Positions 45,048 through 54,362 of a DNA stretch of 64,000 nucleotides are shown piece after piece. The notes below the pieces were generated by a model, which was not told the DNA's origin, did no database searches, and was given only the letters and a program-made list of their open reading frames with translations. The DNA is from Constantimarinum furrinae (GTDB lineage Bacteria; Bacteroidota; Bacteroidia; Flavobacteriales; Flavobacteriaceae), in contig NZ_CP052909.1 in NCBI RefSeq assembly GCF_014295415.1, positions 1,922,001 through 1,986,000 of the forward strand, given 5' to 3'. Position 1 is the stretch's first letter. Each line of letters opens with the position of its first letter. Made by a program: the position numbers and the translations under genes.

Positions 45048-45749
45048 ATGGTAAATGATTTTAAAATGAAATTAGTTTTTTGTTTTTTCTTCGGAATTTT
45101 CTTCGGAATATATCCTGCTTTTGCACAATCGGATATCAACCAATATGATGAGAACGGGAAGCGCCATGGTGTCTGGAAGAAATATTTCAGCAATAGTCAG
45201 CAATTGCGCTACGAAGGTGAATTCGATCATGGCAAGGAGGTAGGAACCTTTAAATATTACTGCGAAGAATGCAAAGATGTTCCTACAATTACCAGAGAAT
45301 TCAAAAAAGACAATACAGCCTTGGTGAAATACTTTACTAAAAAAGGAAAACTGGTAAGTGAAGGAATGATGGATGGTAAAGACCGCATTGGTGAATGGAT
45401 ATATTATCATGAAAAATCGGAAGCTGTAATGACAAAGGAGTCGTATGTAAACGGTAAGCTTCACGGAAAAAAGATCACCTATTACCCCAACGGAAAAGTC
45501 ACTGAAGAGATCAATTATGAAAATGGAGTGATGCAAGGGGAGAATCTGTACTATTCATATGATGGAGTACTGTTGAAAAAGCTTAAATACGAGAACGACC
45601 AACTTCAGGGAGAGGCTACCTATTATGATGCGCATGGGAATGTGGTCATCGAAGGTTTTTACAAGGACGGCAAAAAGCACGGCCTGTGGAAATATTATAA
45701 GGACGGTAAAATCATACTCGAAGAAACCTACCCAAAACCTCAGGATTAA
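45048..45749 (+). CDS. Secreted MORN-repeat (YwqK-like) protein
   Basis: This 233-residue protein has a signal peptide (VFCFFFGIFFGIYPAFAQ) and then a series of MORN-like repeats of about 22 residues: YDENGKRHGVWKKYF, YEGEFDHGKEVGTFKYY, MMDGKDRIGEWIYY, YVNGKLHGKKITYYPNGK and FYKDGKKHGLWKYYKDGK. Such repeats form elongated beta-sheets; members are called YwqK-family antitoxin components, but there is no toxin gene here. A second ATG at 45066 would give a cleaner signal peptide and may be the true start. The function is unknown; an envelope or binding role is likely. Confidence 0.78.
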   Translation: MVNDFKMKLVFCFFFGIFFGIYPAFAQSDINQYDENGKRHGVWKKYFSNSQQLRYEGEFDHGKEVGTFKYYCEECKDVPTITREFKKDNTALVKYFTKKGKLVSEGMMDGKDRIGEWIYYHEKSEAVMTKESYVNGKLHGKKITYYPNGKVTEEINYENGVMQGENLYYSYDGVLLKKLKYENDQLQGEATYYDAHGNVVIEGFYKDGKKHGLWKYYKDGKIILEETYPKPQD

Positions 45750-45817
45750 CTATTTAGTCCCTTTTTATTGTAAGTTTTACGACTTTTAGCTGTCCGAGCT
45801 ACATACAATATGATTTT

Positions 45818-45856
45818 GCTTTATCAAAAGCATGACCATAGCTTTTGTAATAAAGC
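45818..45856. promoter_or_regulatory. Two-part hairpin in the mnmA promoter region
   Basis: GCTTTA (45818-45823) pairs with TAAAGC (45851-45856), and AAAAGC (45826-45831) pairs with GCTTTT (45841-45846), separated by small internal loops. It lies immediately before the mnmA -7 box. It may be the terminator of the MORN gene or an operator of mnmA; the evidence does not decide. Confidence 0.3.
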
Positions 45857-45870
45857 ACTTCAAAATTTAG

Positions 45871-45878
45871 TAACTTTG
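45871..45878 (+). promoter_or_regulatory. -7 box TAACTTTG of mnmA
   Basis: A perfect TAnnTTTG box lies 11 bases before the ATG at 45890. TTTTG ends 23 bases upstream of the box. The leader would be only a few bases long. Confidence 0.55.
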
Positions 45879-45889
45879 CTGTCATTAAA

Positions 45890-47083
45890 ATGAGAAAGAA
45901 ACGTGTTGTTGTTGGACTAAGCGGAGGTGTAGACTCCAGTGTTGCTGCCTATCTTTTAAAAAAGAAGGGATACGACGTTATTGGGCTGTTTATGAAGAAC
46001 TGGCACGATGATTCGGTAACCATTTCTAACGAATGTCCATGGCTGGAAGACAGTAATGATGCTATGTTAGTAGCTCAAAAACTGGAAATCCCATTTCAAA
46101 CCGTGGACCTTAGTGAAGAATATAAGGAACGTATAGTCGATTATATGTTTCACGAATATAAGATGGGCAGAACCCCAAATCCCGATGTGCTTTGCAACCG
46201 GGAAATTAAATTCGATGTTTTTATGAAGATTGCTCTCAAATTGGGAGCAGATTTTGTTGCTACCGGACACTATTGTCGAAAAGGGACTATCACTAGTGAC
46301 GGCAAGGAAATATATCAATTACTTTCCGGGAAGGATCCAAATAAGGATCAGTCTTACTTTTTGTGTCAGTTGTCGCAGGAACAACTTGCCAAAACATTAT
46401 TTCCTATTGGGGAGTTGCTAAAACCGGAAGTTAGAAAGATCGCCGCAGATCAGGATCTTATTACTGCTGAAAAGCGAGACTCGCAAGGATTGTGTTTTAT
46501 AGGTAAGGTTCGACTTCCCGAATTTCTTCAGCAACAACTGGCTCCAAAGGAAGGTGTTATCGTTGAGGTGCCTTCAGACTTTTCAGCGTATAAAAAGGCA
46601 ACCCCGGAGTTTTCTTCCGAAGAGGCTAAATTGCAATTTCTTTCAGAAAAAACCGCTTACAGCACTTCCGACGGAAAGATCATCGGAAAGCATCAAGGGG
46701 CACATTATTTTACGAAAGGACAGCGAAAAGGACTGGCCGTGGGCGGAACCAAAGAACCCTTGTTTGTTATCGATACCAATGTAACCGAAAATGTGATCTA
46801 TACCGGACAAGGAAAAGATCATCCCGGGCTATATCGCAGAGGACTTTTTGTTAAACAGGAAGAAGTACATTGGGTGCGTGAGGACCTAGCTTTAAAAGAA
46901 GATGAAACTATGGAAGTTATGGCGCGTATTCGCTATCGGCAACCTTTGGAAAAAGGGATTCTGTATCAAACAGATTCGGGACTTTATGTTATCTTTGATA
47001 ATCCCCAATCGGCCATTACGGAAGGGCAGTTTGTCGCTTGGTACACCCACGATGAATTGTTGGGTAGTGGGGTAATTTCTTAA
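45890..47083 (+). CDS. mnmA: tRNA-specific 2-thiouridylase MnmA
   Basis: MnmA thiolates uridine 34 in tRNAs for Lys, Glu and Gln, using ATP and a sulfur relay. The 397-residue protein has the PP-loop [14 protein letters not shown], the first catalytic Cys in [14 protein letters not shown], and the second in [10 protein letters not shown], followed by the C-terminal OB-like domain with GRRGLF-like and RIRYRQP segments. Length is slightly above the average 360-380 because of an insert at about 215-250. A subtilase gene follows after nine bases. Confidence 0.96.
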   Translation: MRKKRVVVGLSGGVDSSVAAYLLKKKGYDVIGLFMKNWHDDSVTISNECPWLEDSNDAMLVAQKLEIPFQTVDLSEEYKERIVDYMFHEYKMGRTPNPDVLCNREIKFDVFMKIALKLGADFVATGHYCRKGTITSDGKEIYQLLSGKDPNKDQSYFLCQLSQEQLAKTLFPIGELLKPEVRKIAADQDLITAEKRDSQGLCFIGKVRLPEFLQQQLAPKEGVIVEVPSDFSAYKKATPEFSSEEAKLQFLSEKTAYSTSDGKIIGKHQGAHYFTKGQRKGLAVGGTKEPLFVIDTNVTENVIYTGQGKDHPGLYRRGLFVKQEEVHWVREDLALKEDETMEVMARIRYRQPLEKGILYQTDSGLYVIFDNPQSAITEGQFVAWYTHDELLGSGVIS

Positions 47084-47092
47084 AAAATTTAT

Positions 47093-48712
47093 ATGAAAAG
47101 ATTATTATTTCTTGGGCTACTATCCGTTACACAGATCACCGTAGCACAAATTCAGGATGCATGGGTGTTCTTTGCCGATAAGGAAGATGTGCAGGCATCT
47201 ATCGCAAATCCTATAAGTATTCTTACTCAAGAATCTATAGACCGAAAAACAATGCACGGGGTGGTGATCGACGAGCGTGATGTGCCGGTAAACGAATCCT
47301 ATATTTCTACGATAAAGAATCAGACAGGAATCACTGTTTTTGCTAAATCGAAGTGGATGAACTGTGTGTACGTGCAGGGGACTCAAAACAACATTGAAAA
47401 TTTATTGGGACTTCCGTTTGTAACCGATGTGGAATACGCCGATAAAGACTTGAACCTAATTCCGGATCATACCCCGGCAGCAGATAAATTTGCCATTGAA
47501 AACGATCAAAGCAGGGTAGTCTATAATTATGGTGATGCAACAAATCAAACAGAAATGATAGGCATAGACTATGTGCATGAACAGAATTTTACAGGCGAAG
47601 ATATGATCGTTGCGGTAATGGATAGCGGGTTTCCTAATTTTGCCTCAAATCCGGGATTCGCCAATATTATCAGTGAAGGCAGATTGTTAGGAACATTCGA
47701 TTTTTTTAGCCGTACGACCAATGTTACAGGAACCGGGTCGCATGGTATAAGCACTAGTAGCGATATTGGTGGTTTTATTCAGGATGAATTCGTAGGAACT
47801 GCTCCCAATGCCTCTTTTTATCTTTTTAGAACAGAATACGGCCCCGATGAAAACCCCAGAGAAGAAGCCTGGTGGGTAGAAGCCTTAGAAAGAGCCGACA
47901 GTCTTGGGGTTGATGTCGTGAATACGTCTTTGAGTTATCAGGAGTATGACAACTCGAATTACAGTCACAGTTATGCCGATCTTGACGGCCAAACCACTTT
48001 TGCCGCGAGAGGTGCCAATCTTGCCTTCGACAAGGGAATGCTGCTGGTAAGTTCCGCCGGAAATGCCGGAAACGGATTTGGTACGGTGGCAACACCTGCA
48101 GATGCACCGGGGGTTCTTACTGTTGGTGCCGTTGATTTAAACGGAAATTATGTGAGTTTCAGCTCAAGAGGACCTACAGTGGATGGTCGTGTTAAGCCAG
48201 ATGTAATGGCAAAAGGTCTGGATGCTGCAGTGATATCACAAAATGGAAACGTTACTACAAGTAACGGCACGTCTTTTAGCTCGCCCATTATGGCGGGTGC
48301 AGTGACCTCGCTATGGGAGGTACGTCCCGAATTGCGTAATTATCAAATCATGCAAATCGTCCGCGAGTCGGCACATTTATTTCACAATCCAACGAACGAA
48401 ATGGGATATGGGATCCCTAATTTTGAAGATGCCTATAACGCCGTAATAACCCTTGGATTAGAGGATGAAATGCTGGACAAATATTTTGCCTTATATCCTA
48501 ATCCTGTGGTGGATGTGTTACATATTTCATTTCCTGAGGATAGTAATTCGGCAGATTTAGTGATTTATAATGTTCTTGGAACAAAGATCATGGAAACTCC
48601 TATTACTAGGGATAGAAACCGAATTGATATGTCATCATTTACTTCAGGAATTTACCTAGTAACAATTACATCGGGTACAAAGCGTAATAGCTACAAAATC
48701 GTTAAACAATAG
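47093..48712 (+). CDS. Secreted S8 subtilisin-like peptidase with type A T9SS sorting domain
   Basis: This 539-residue protein has a signal peptide (MKRLLFLGLLSVTQITVAQ), a propeptide-like region (about 20-130) and a subtilase domain. Its triad reads Asp177 (VAVMDSGF), His217 (GSHGIS) and Ser394 (NGTSFSSP), with the oxyanion Asn324 in SSAGNAGNG. The final ~75 residues (KYFALYPNPVVDVLHISF ... SGIYLVTI) form a type A T9SS sorting domain, so it should be secreted across the outer membrane. It lies nine bases after mnmA. Its TAG stop overlaps by one base the GTG start of the next gene. Confidence 0.92.
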   Translation: MKRLLFLGLLSVTQITVAQIQDAWVFFADKEDVQASIANPISILTQESIDRKTMHGVVIDERDVPVNESYISTIKNQTGITVFAKSKWMNCVYVQGTQNNIENLLGLPFVTDVEYADKDLNLIPDHTPAADKFAIENDQSRVVYNYGDATNQTEMIGIDYVHEQNFTGEDMIVAVMDSGFPNFASNPGFANIISEGRLLGTFDFFSRTTNVTGTGSHGISTSSDIGGFIQDEFVGTAPNASFYLFRTEYGPDENPREEAWWVEALERADSLGVDVVNTSLSYQEYDNSNYSHSYADLDGQTTFAARGANLAFDKGMLLVSSAGNAGNGFGTVATPADAPGVLTVGAVDLNGNYVSFSSRGPTVDGRVKPDVMAKGLDAAVISQNGNVTTSNGTSFSSPIMAGAVTSLWEVRPELRNYQIMQIVRESAHLFHNPTNEMGYGIPNFEDAYNAVITLGLEDEMLDKYFALYPNPVVDVLHISFPEDSNSADLVIYNVLGTKIMETPITRDRNRIDMSSFTSGIYLVTITSGTKRNSYKIVKQ

Positions 48713-49653
48713 TGCAGAACAGAATTACCGAACTTTTTAAAATTGAACATCCTATTATCCAGGCAGGAATGATTTGGAACAGCGGCTGGCGACTTGCCAG
48801 TGCCTGTAGTAATGCCGGTGCATTAGGATTGTTGGGGGCCGGCTCCATGTATCCTGAAGTGCTTCGGGAGCACATTATAAAATGCCAGAAAGCAACGAAT
48901 AAGCCATTCGGTGTAAACGTGCCTATGCTTTATCCTCAAATTGATGAGATCATTGATATCATCATAGAAGAAGGTGTGAAGATCGTTTTTACTTCCGCGG
49001 GAAACCCTAAAACATATACAGCAAAACTTAAAGAACAGGGTATCATCGTCGTTCATGTGGTTAGTAGTGTAAAATTTGCACTAAAGGCACAGGACGCAGG
49101 CGTGGATGCCGTGGTAGCCGAAGGGTTTGAGGCCGGAGGTCATAACGGCAGAGAAGAAACCACAACATTTACTTTGATTCCTATGGTAAAGGAGCAGATA
49201 TCGGTACCGCTTATCGCTGCCGGGGGAATTGCCAACGGAAATGGTATGTTGGCCGCGATGGTCTTAGGTGCAGACGCAGTTCAGGTGGGAAGTCGTTTTG
49301 TGGCTTCCGAAGAATCCTCTTCACACAGAGCATTTAAGCAAATGGTTGTGGATGCTAAAGAAGGAGACACTCTTTTAACACTTAAAGAGCTTGCTCCGGT
49401 TCGAATGATGAAAAATAAGTTCTTTGAAGACGTAATGCGTTTATATATCACCAATCCCACTAAGGAAGCCTTGCAGGAATTACTGGGCCGCGCTCGTGCG
49501 AAAAGAGGTATGTTTGAAGGCGATCTGGAAGAAGGAGAATTGGAAATCGGACAAATAGCGGGACTCATTCACGATATAAAACCTGCGGCACAAATTGTTA
49601 ACGATATGGTTTCCGAATTTGAAGCTGCTAAAAAAATGGTATCACACTTTTAG
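48712..49653 (+). CDS. FMN-dependent oxidoreductase of the nitronate monooxygenase/FabK family
   Basis: This 313-residue TIM-barrel flavoprotein shows the family motifs HPIIQAGMIWNSGW, VVAEGFEAGGHNG and LIAAGGIANGNGMLAAMVLGADAVQVGSRFV, the last binding the FMN phosphate. Relatives either oxidise nitronates or reduce enoyl-ACP (FabK). AGGH with the downstream GREE fits both, so I leave the reaction open. The start is a GTG at 48712, overlapping the stop of the subtilase gene by one base; the conserved N-terminus begins right after it. It converges on the SRPBCC gene at 49650 with a four-base overlap. Confidence 0.85.
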   Translation: MQNRITELFKIEHPIIQAGMIWNSGWRLASACSNAGALGLLGAGSMYPEVLREHIIKCQKATNKPFGVNVPMLYPQIDEIIDIIIEEGVKIVFTSAGNPKTYTAKLKEQGIIVVHVVSSVKFALKAQDAGVDAVVAEGFEAGGHNGREETTTFTLIPMVKEQISVPLIAAGGIANGNGMLAAMVLGADAVQVGSRFVASEESSSHRAFKQMVVDAKEGDTLLTLKELAPVRMMKNKFFEDVMRLYITNPTKEALQELLGRARAKRGMFEGDLEEGELEIGQIAGLIHDIKPAAQIVNDMVSEFEAAKKMVSHF

Positions 49654-50078
49654 TTTTGTTTGCCGTTTCTCAAATTTATTCCGGTATAGAGATAAGCTTT
49701 AAGGGAACATATAAAATCTGTCCACCCTTGAGTCTGCCCCATCATCCTTAATATTTCTTTTTCTGAAGAGCCAAAAGAGTGCTCGGTAATTTCGATTAAG
49801 GTTTTACGTTCTTCTTCTTTTTTAAGTTTGATATCTACTGAAGATTTTTTCCCGCTTACGACCCATTCGAAGGAAATTTGTTCATTTTTTTTCACAGTGG
49901 TTACGGCAATTTCAGCGGAAACATTATAATCGGCCCATTCCCAAATGAGCAGTTTTCCTTCCCCAATATCTTCACTCGCATGAGAGGTAAAGTAGCCGCA
50001 AAGCTTTTCGGCAGAAATAATTGCGTTGTATACTTCGTGCAAGGGTCTAAATACAATATCTTTTACGGTTAGGTTCAT
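49650..50078 (-). CDS. SRPBCC (AHSA1-like) domain protein
   Basis: This 142-residue protein is a START/Bet v 1-type domain of the AHSA1 class: MNLTVKDIVFRPLHEVYNAI, then KLLIWEWADYN and MGQTQGWTDFICSLKAYLYTG. Such proteins bind hydrophobic ligands or partner proteins, but their roles are mostly unknown. I chose ATG 50078; upstream residues of the open frame overlap the preceding gene and do not look like the family. It is the last of three closely spaced genes (51121-49650) with spacings of four and 13 bases. It converges on the FMN oxidoreductase gene. Confidence 0.78.
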   Translation of the reverse strand: MNLTVKDIVFRPLHEVYNAIISAEKLCGYFTSHASEDIGEGKLLIWEWADYNVSAEIAVTTVKKNEQISFEWVVSGKKSSVDIKLKKEEERKTLIEITEHSFGSSEKEILRMMGQTQGWTDFICSLKAYLYTGINLRNGKQN

Positions 50079-50082
50079 GTTC

Positions 50083-50613
50083 TTATGATTTTTTCTTCCA
50101 GTAATATGTTCTGTTTTCTTCCCATTCTTCCGATGCTCCGGTTTTATAAGACGTTGTTGTAAGAATCTCTCCATCTAATGTACTAATATGACGGTCCATC
50201 CAATTCGTGCCATCCGGCAGCGAAAATGTTTGAATGGATTCCATGGTATTCTCATTTATGGGATATAAGGTGCCTATACCGGTCACACCGCCGTTGCCAA
50301 ACTGAACAAGAACAGCCTTGCCTTCTATGTTGTCCCAGTATTGCCTGAATTGCCAGAAATCCCCGGTCTCCTTGCCATCCACAACGCCAAAAAGCCTACC
50401 TATGATGCTTGTCTTACCAATACCCCAGCGCCATTCCATTCCATATTGGGTATAGGGCTCGTTTTCTGAAACATAAGTATCATTATCGGTGATCCACACT
50501 CCGATATTGGATTCCATATCATTTAAGAACCACTGCGGAATTTCCCCCGATTGAGAGAACACCGAAACAGAGACAAAACAACAAACGAATAAATTAAACA
50601 ACGTCCTTTTCAT
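50083..50613 (-). CDS. Secreted protein of unknown function (SRPBCC operon)
   Basis: This 176-residue protein has a signal peptide (FNLFVCCFVSVSVFSQ). The mature part is rich in Trp, Tyr and Gly (EWRWGIGKTSIIGRLFGV, WQFRQYWDN) and looks like a small beta-barrel, similar in feel to DUF1579-type proteins that measure or bind small molecules. I cannot name a family with certainty. It sits between two SRPBCC genes in one operon, 13 bases after the first and four before the second. Confidence 0.6.
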   Translation of the reverse strand: MKRTLFNLFVCCFVSVSVFSQSGEIPQWFLNDMESNIGVWITDNDTYVSENEPYTQYGMEWRWGIGKTSIIGRLFGVVDGKETGDFWQFRQYWDNIEGKAVLVQFGNGGVTGIGTLYPINENTMESIQTFSLPDGTNWMDRHISTLDGEILTTTSYKTGASEEWEENRTYYWKKKS

Positions 50614-50626
50614 TTCAACTTAACTC

Positions 50627-51121
50627 TTAATTGTTTAACATGGGCTTCAATTGTGGGTCTTTATTTCTAAGATCGATTCCACCTTCATAAACCGATTTCA
50701 GGTTTAGTAAATAAAAAGACCAGCCATGATCACAGCCAAGTCTTATATTTTTCTTCGATTCGTTATCGGTTGGAATACCCGATTGAGTTAAGGTCACAAT
50801 AGTACCTTTATCATAAGCCTTAAATGAAACGTCAACGACACAATCGCCTGCAAAGGTGAATTGAAATTGATCCTTACCGTTTGCTTCTCTGATCGCCCCC
50901 GATTCTGTGACATCATATAAATACCATTGCCATTGATAGGTAAGGCCCTTTGCAACAGCCTCCGTTTTTGAAACCGGAGTTCCTTCCGATGTTAAATACG
51001 TGGCATTACTTAAAAACCATTGTTCGATCTCGGCTGGAATAGTCCAAGCATCATACAGTGTTTGAACCGAAGCTCCAATAGCGATCTTACGAGTGAATTG
51101 GGTCCAATCAAAATCTTTCAT
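50627..51121 (-). CDS. SRPBCC (AHSA1-like) domain protein
   Basis: This 164-residue protein is another AHSA1-type domain: FTRKIAIGASVQTLYDAWTIPAEIEQWFL, then FQFTFAGDCVVDVSFKAYDKGTIVTLTQSGIP and LGCDHGWSFYLLNLKSVYEGGIDLRNKD. It is a paralogue of the protein at 49650-50078: both end with an I-D/N-LRN element. It is the first gene of the three-gene operon. No signal peptide is present, so it is cytosolic. Confidence 0.8.
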   Translation of the reverse strand: MKDFDWTQFTRKIAIGASVQTLYDAWTIPAEIEQWFLSNATYLTSEGTPVSKTEAVAKGLTYQWQWYLYDVTESGAIREANGKDQFQFTFAGDCVVDVSFKAYDKGTIVTLTQSGIPTDNESKKNIRLGCDHGWSFYLLNLKSVYEGGIDLRNKDPQLKPMLNN

Positions 51122-51158
51122 AACTATTTGATTTAAAGCAAAAAGCTATTCTAAAGAT

Positions 51159-51184
51159 ATAAAAAAAGCCCCGATGCGGGGCTT
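51159..51184 (-). terminator. Terminator of lysA
   Basis: Arms AAGCCCCG and CGGGGCTT enclose a three-base loop, followed on the minus strand by seven T residues. It starts seven bases beyond the lysA stop. Confidence 0.85.
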
Positions 51185-51190
51185 GTTGTA

Positions 51191-52399
51191 TTAAGATAAT
51201 TCAAGAGGAACCTGATTTCTTATAATATCATCAAATGTCTCTCGCTTTCTTATCAGGTGAGCCTTTTCATTATACCACAGCACTTCTGCGGGTCTGTATC
51301 GGGAATTGTAGTTACTAGCCATACTAAAACAATAGGCACCTGCATTACTGAATGCGAGTATATCCCCTTCACTGATCTCAGCTATTCGGCGGTTATTCGC
51401 GAACGTATCGGTCTCGCAAATATATCCTACAACACTGTAAAACCTGTCTTTTCCCGATGGATTGGAAATGTTACTTATCTCGTGTTGAGAGCCGTATAAC
51501 ATGGGGCGTATTAAATGGTTAAAACCACTATCCACTTGTGCAAAGACAGTTGAAGTAGTCTGTTTTACAACATTTACTTTTACTAAAAACTTTCCTGCTT
51601 CGCTAACCAGAAATTTTCCGGGTTCAAATGCCAGAGTGAGCTCTCTCCCATAATTTTTACAAAATTCATTGAATCGCCGGCTTAGTTTTTCGCCCAGTTC
51701 TTCCACATTTGTTTCCACATCGCCCTCTTTGTAAGGGACTTTAAATCCGCTTCCAAAATCGATAAATTCAAGATCGACAAAATGGTTGGCGGCCTCAAAA
51801 AGTATCTCGGAGGCATACAGAAATACATCGATATCAAGAATATCACTTCCGGTATGCATATGTATTCCATTGATCTTCATTCCGGTGTTGTCTACGATTC
51901 GTTTTACCAAGGGAAGCTGATGAATTGAAATCCCGAATTTACTATCGATATGACCAACAGATATATTGGTGTTGCCCCCGGCCATAACGTGTGGGTTTAT
52001 CCTTATACATACAGGAATAGTTGGATGCTTTGTTCCAAATTGTTCGAGAATAGAAAGATTGTCGATATTGATTTGAACCCCTAAACCGACAGCTCGTTCT
52101 ATTTCTTCCAGCGATACCCCATTGGGAGTGTAGATAATATCCTGCGGTTGCACACCCGCCTCTAATGCCAATCGCACTTCCTGAATTGAAACTGTATCCA
52201 TCGCACTGCCCATATTATTGAGTATCTTGAGCACAGATATATTAGATAATGCTTTTACAGCATAATGAATCTTTAAGTGTTTTACCTTTTTAAACGCTTT
52301 GGTCAAGCGTTTATACTGAGCTTCAATACGGTTGGCATCGTACACATACACGGGGCTTCCAAATTGGGTTGCAACAGTTAAAAGGTCTTTTGTTTTCAT
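51191..52399 (-). CDS. lysA: Diaminopimelate decarboxylase
   Basis: LysA decarboxylates meso-diaminopimelate to lysine with pyridoxal phosphate. The 402-residue fold-type III enzyme has the PLP Lys49 in HYAVKALSN, the HMHTGSDI segment, the phosphate-binding Gly-rich FGSGFKVPY and the SNAGAYCFSMASNYN motif, whose Cys acts from the second subunit. The length is standard. Transcription diverges from sucC and ends at a strong hairpin at 51159-51184. Confidence 0.95.
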   Translation of the reverse strand: MKTKDLLTVATQFGSPVYVYDANRIEAQYKRLTKAFKKVKHLKIHYAVKALSNISVLKILNNMGSAMDTVSIQEVRLALEAGVQPQDIIYTPNGVSLEEIERAVGLGVQINIDNLSILEQFGTKHPTIPVCIRINPHVMAGGNTNISVGHIDSKFGISIHQLPLVKRIVDNTGMKINGIHMHTGSDILDIDVFLYASEILFEAANHFVDLEFIDFGSGFKVPYKEGDVETNVEELGEKLSRRFNEFCKNYGRELTLAFEPGKFLVSEAGKFLVKVNVVKQTTSTVFAQVDSGFNHLIRPMLYGSQHEISNISNPSGKDRFYSVVGYICETDTFANNRRIAEISEGDILAFSNAGAYCFSMASNYNSRYRPAEVLWYNEKAHLIRKRETFDDIIRNQVPLELS

Positions 52400-52524
52400 T
52401 ATGAGTTTTTTAAAGTTTAAGGGCGTAAAATTAAGTCCTTACGCTTAAAAATCACTTAATTATTCTATAATATTTTTAGAAAAAACCCTTCCAAAAAATA
52501 TTAGCGCAATCGTATAACATTTGC

Positions 52525-52532
52525 TATTTTTG
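52525..52532 (+). promoter_or_regulatory. -7 box TATTTTTG of sucC
   Basis: A perfect TAnnTTTG box lies 32 bases before the ATG at 52565 in the divergent lysA-sucC gap. Confidence 0.55.
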
Positions 52533-52564
52533 TCACTCCTAAAAACCAAGCACAATACGCTATT

Positions 52565-53755
52565 ATGAATTTACACGAATTTCAAGGAAAAGAGATACTC
52601 AACAGCTTTGGTGTTGAAATACAGCGAGGTCATGTTGCAACGACACCACAAGAGGCGGTTTCTGCTGCTAAAAAATTAACCGAAGAGACCGGAACCGGCT
52701 GGCATGTGATCAAGGCGCAGGTTCATGCAGGTGGGCGAGGTAAAGGTGGCGGAGTAAAGCTTGCTAAAAGTATTGAAGAAGTTGAAAGAATCTCAGGTGA
52801 GATCATTGGGATGAACCTGATCACGCCCCAAACCAGTGCTGAAGGAAAAAAAGTACATCAAGTTCTAATAGCAGAGGATGTTTATTACCCGGGTGAAAAT
52901 GAACCTGAAGAATATTATATGAGCGTACTGCTTAATCGTGCCAATGGAAAGAATATGATCATGTATTCTACCGAAGGAGGTATGGATATTGAAACTGTCG
53001 CTGAAGAAACACCACATTTAATTTTTACCGAAGAAATAGATCCTGCAGCGGGATTACTTCCTTTTCAGGCGCGAAGAGTGGCATTTAATCTCGGACTCAG
53101 CGGTAAGGCATTCAAGGAAATGACCAAATTCGTTACCGCGCTCTATAAAGCCTATATAGCTTCAGACGCTTCATTGTTTGAAATTAACCCTGTACTTAAA
53201 ACAAGTGATGACAGAGTGATCGCGGTGGATGCAAAAGTATCCTTAGACGACAATGCGCTCTTCCGACATAAGGATTATGAAGCTATGCGTGACCTTAGAG
53301 AAGAGAATGCAATTGAAGTAGAAGCCAAAGAAGTGGGACTTAATTATGTTGATCTCGACGGAAACGTGGGATGTATGGTAAATGGCGCAGGGCTTGCGAT
53401 GGCCACTATGGACCTTATTAAGCAGGCCGGGGGAGAACCCGCCAACTTTCTTGATGTAGGGGGTACTGCGGACGCCGAACGGGTAGAAGCCGCTTTTAAG
53501 CTGATATTGAAAGATCCCAATGTAAAAGCGATCTTGGTAAATATCTTTGGAGGGATCGTTCGATGCGACCGAGTTGCACAGGGAATCGTGGATGCTTATA
53601 AAAATATGGGAACCATCAATGTTCCGATTATTGTACGCTTACAGGGAACCAATGCAGATATTGCAAAGGAATTGATCGATAATAGTGGACTGGATGTTCA
53701 GAGTGCTATCGAATTTCAGGAAGCGGCCGATAAAGTACAAGCTGTTCTCGCTTAA
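52565..53755 (+). CDS. sucC: Succinyl-CoA ligase, beta subunit
   Basis: SucC is the ATP-grasp subunit of succinyl-CoA synthetase in the citric acid cycle. The 396-residue protein opens [17 protein letters not shown] and carries [20 protein letters not shown] for nucleotide binding, FEINPVL and [15 protein letters not shown] for metal, and [10 protein letters not shown] in the CoA-binding half. The alpha subunit sucD is not adjacent: a terminator follows directly. The two genes are therefore separated here, as often in Bacteroidota. Confidence 0.97.
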   Translation: MNLHEFQGKEILNSFGVEIQRGHVATTPQEAVSAAKKLTEETGTGWHVIKAQVHAGGRGKGGGVKLAKSIEEVERISGEIIGMNLITPQTSAEGKKVHQVLIAEDVYYPGENEPEEYYMSVLLNRANGKNMIMYSTEGGMDIETVAEETPHLIFTEEIDPAAGLLPFQARRVAFNLGLSGKAFKEMTKFVTALYKAYIASDASLFEINPVLKTSDDRVIAVDAKVSLDDNALFRHKDYEAMRDLREENAIEVEAKEVGLNYVDLDGNVGCMVNGAGLAMATMDLIKQAGGEPANFLDVGGTADAERVEAAFKLILKDPNVKAILVNIFGGIVRCDRVAQGIVDAYKNMGTINVPIIVRLQGTNADIAKELIDNSGLDVQSAIEFQEAADKVQAVLA

Positions 53756-53776
53756 CTGTTCTTAGATAAAGTAATA

Positions 53777-53804
53777 AAACCCTGCTGCTCTGCAGGGTTT
53801 TTTT
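53777..53804 (+). terminator. Terminator of sucC
   Basis: Arms AAACCCTGC and GCAGGGTTT with a six-base loop are followed by a T-run, 21 bases after the sucC stop. Confidence 0.85.
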
Positions 53805-53810
53805 GTTAAA

Positions 53811-53818
53811 TATATTTG
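53811..53818 (+). promoter_or_regulatory. -7 box TATATTTG before a small secreted protein gene
   Basis: A perfect TAnnTTTG box directly follows the sucC terminator, 98 bases before ATG 53917. Confidence 0.45.
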
Positions 53819-53916
53819 GGTTGCGTTAATAAACTGTTAAATATTAGGGTTTTAAGTAACGATTGGAGGAAAACTGTAGTCTATTAGAGTATATCAATCT
53901 TTTAAATCGAACAGTT

Positions 53917-54252
53917 ATGAAAAAACTCAGATTAATTCTCGCAGCCTTTGGGCTTATTTTAACAACTACCCTTACAGCAGCTACCAAGCCGGTTGCGGTT
54001 GTGAGTTCGCCAACTTCCACAGAAATCGGTGAACTATTACAAAATCCAAATTTTTTGGTAGAACAGGAAATGCAGGCCAATGTTACTTTTGTTCTGAACA
54101 AAGACAATGAGATCGTTGTTCTTTCTGTAGACACCGACAACGACACAGTGGATCGCTATGTAAAGAACCGATTAAATTATCAAAAGTTGAATGTGTCCCT
54201 TAAGCAAGGTACAGCGTATAAAGTACCCATTCGGATCACATCTGTAAAATAG
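53917..54252 (+). CDS. Small secreted protein of unknown function
   Basis: This 111-residue protein has a signal peptide (MKKLRLILAAFGLILTTTLTAA) and a mature part of about 88 residues with alternating strands (ANVTFVLNKDNEIVVLSVDTDND ... YKVPIRITSV). This resembles small TonB-C-like or periplasmic beta-alpha-beta domains, but I recognise no family. I chose ATG 53917; the open frame reaches back to a TTG at 53863, but that would hide the signal peptide. It is flanked by the sucC terminator and its own terminator, so it is transcribed alone. Confidence 0.7.
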   Translation: MKKLRLILAAFGLILTTTLTAATKPVAVVSSPTSTEIGELLQNPNFLVEQEMQANVTFVLNKDNEIVVLSVDTDNDTVDRYVKNRLNYQKLNVSLKQGTAYKVPIRITSVK

Positions 54253-54274
54253 ACTATTCAAACTTGAAAATTAG

Positions 54275-54302
54275 AGCCCGGATTCATCGACCGGGCTTTT
54301 TT
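54275..54302 (+). terminator. Terminator of the small secreted protein gene
   Basis: Arms AGCCCGG and CCGGGCT enclose a nine-base loop and are followed by six T residues. Confidence 0.8.
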
Positions 54303-54362
54303 ATGATATAAAAATTCATATAATTTATTTCGAACTTCATAGAAAAATAGTAGTATTGCCCT

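Noticed and set aside
45072-45536. 154-codon antisense ORF opposite the MORN-repeat gene
   Set aside because: Its hydrophobic look comes from the Lys/Tyr-rich repeat codons read backwards; no promoter or domain supports it.
45048-45749. Antitoxin role suggested by the YwqK family name
   Set aside because: No partner toxin gene is adjacent, and the protein has a signal peptide, which does not suit a cytosolic antitoxin.
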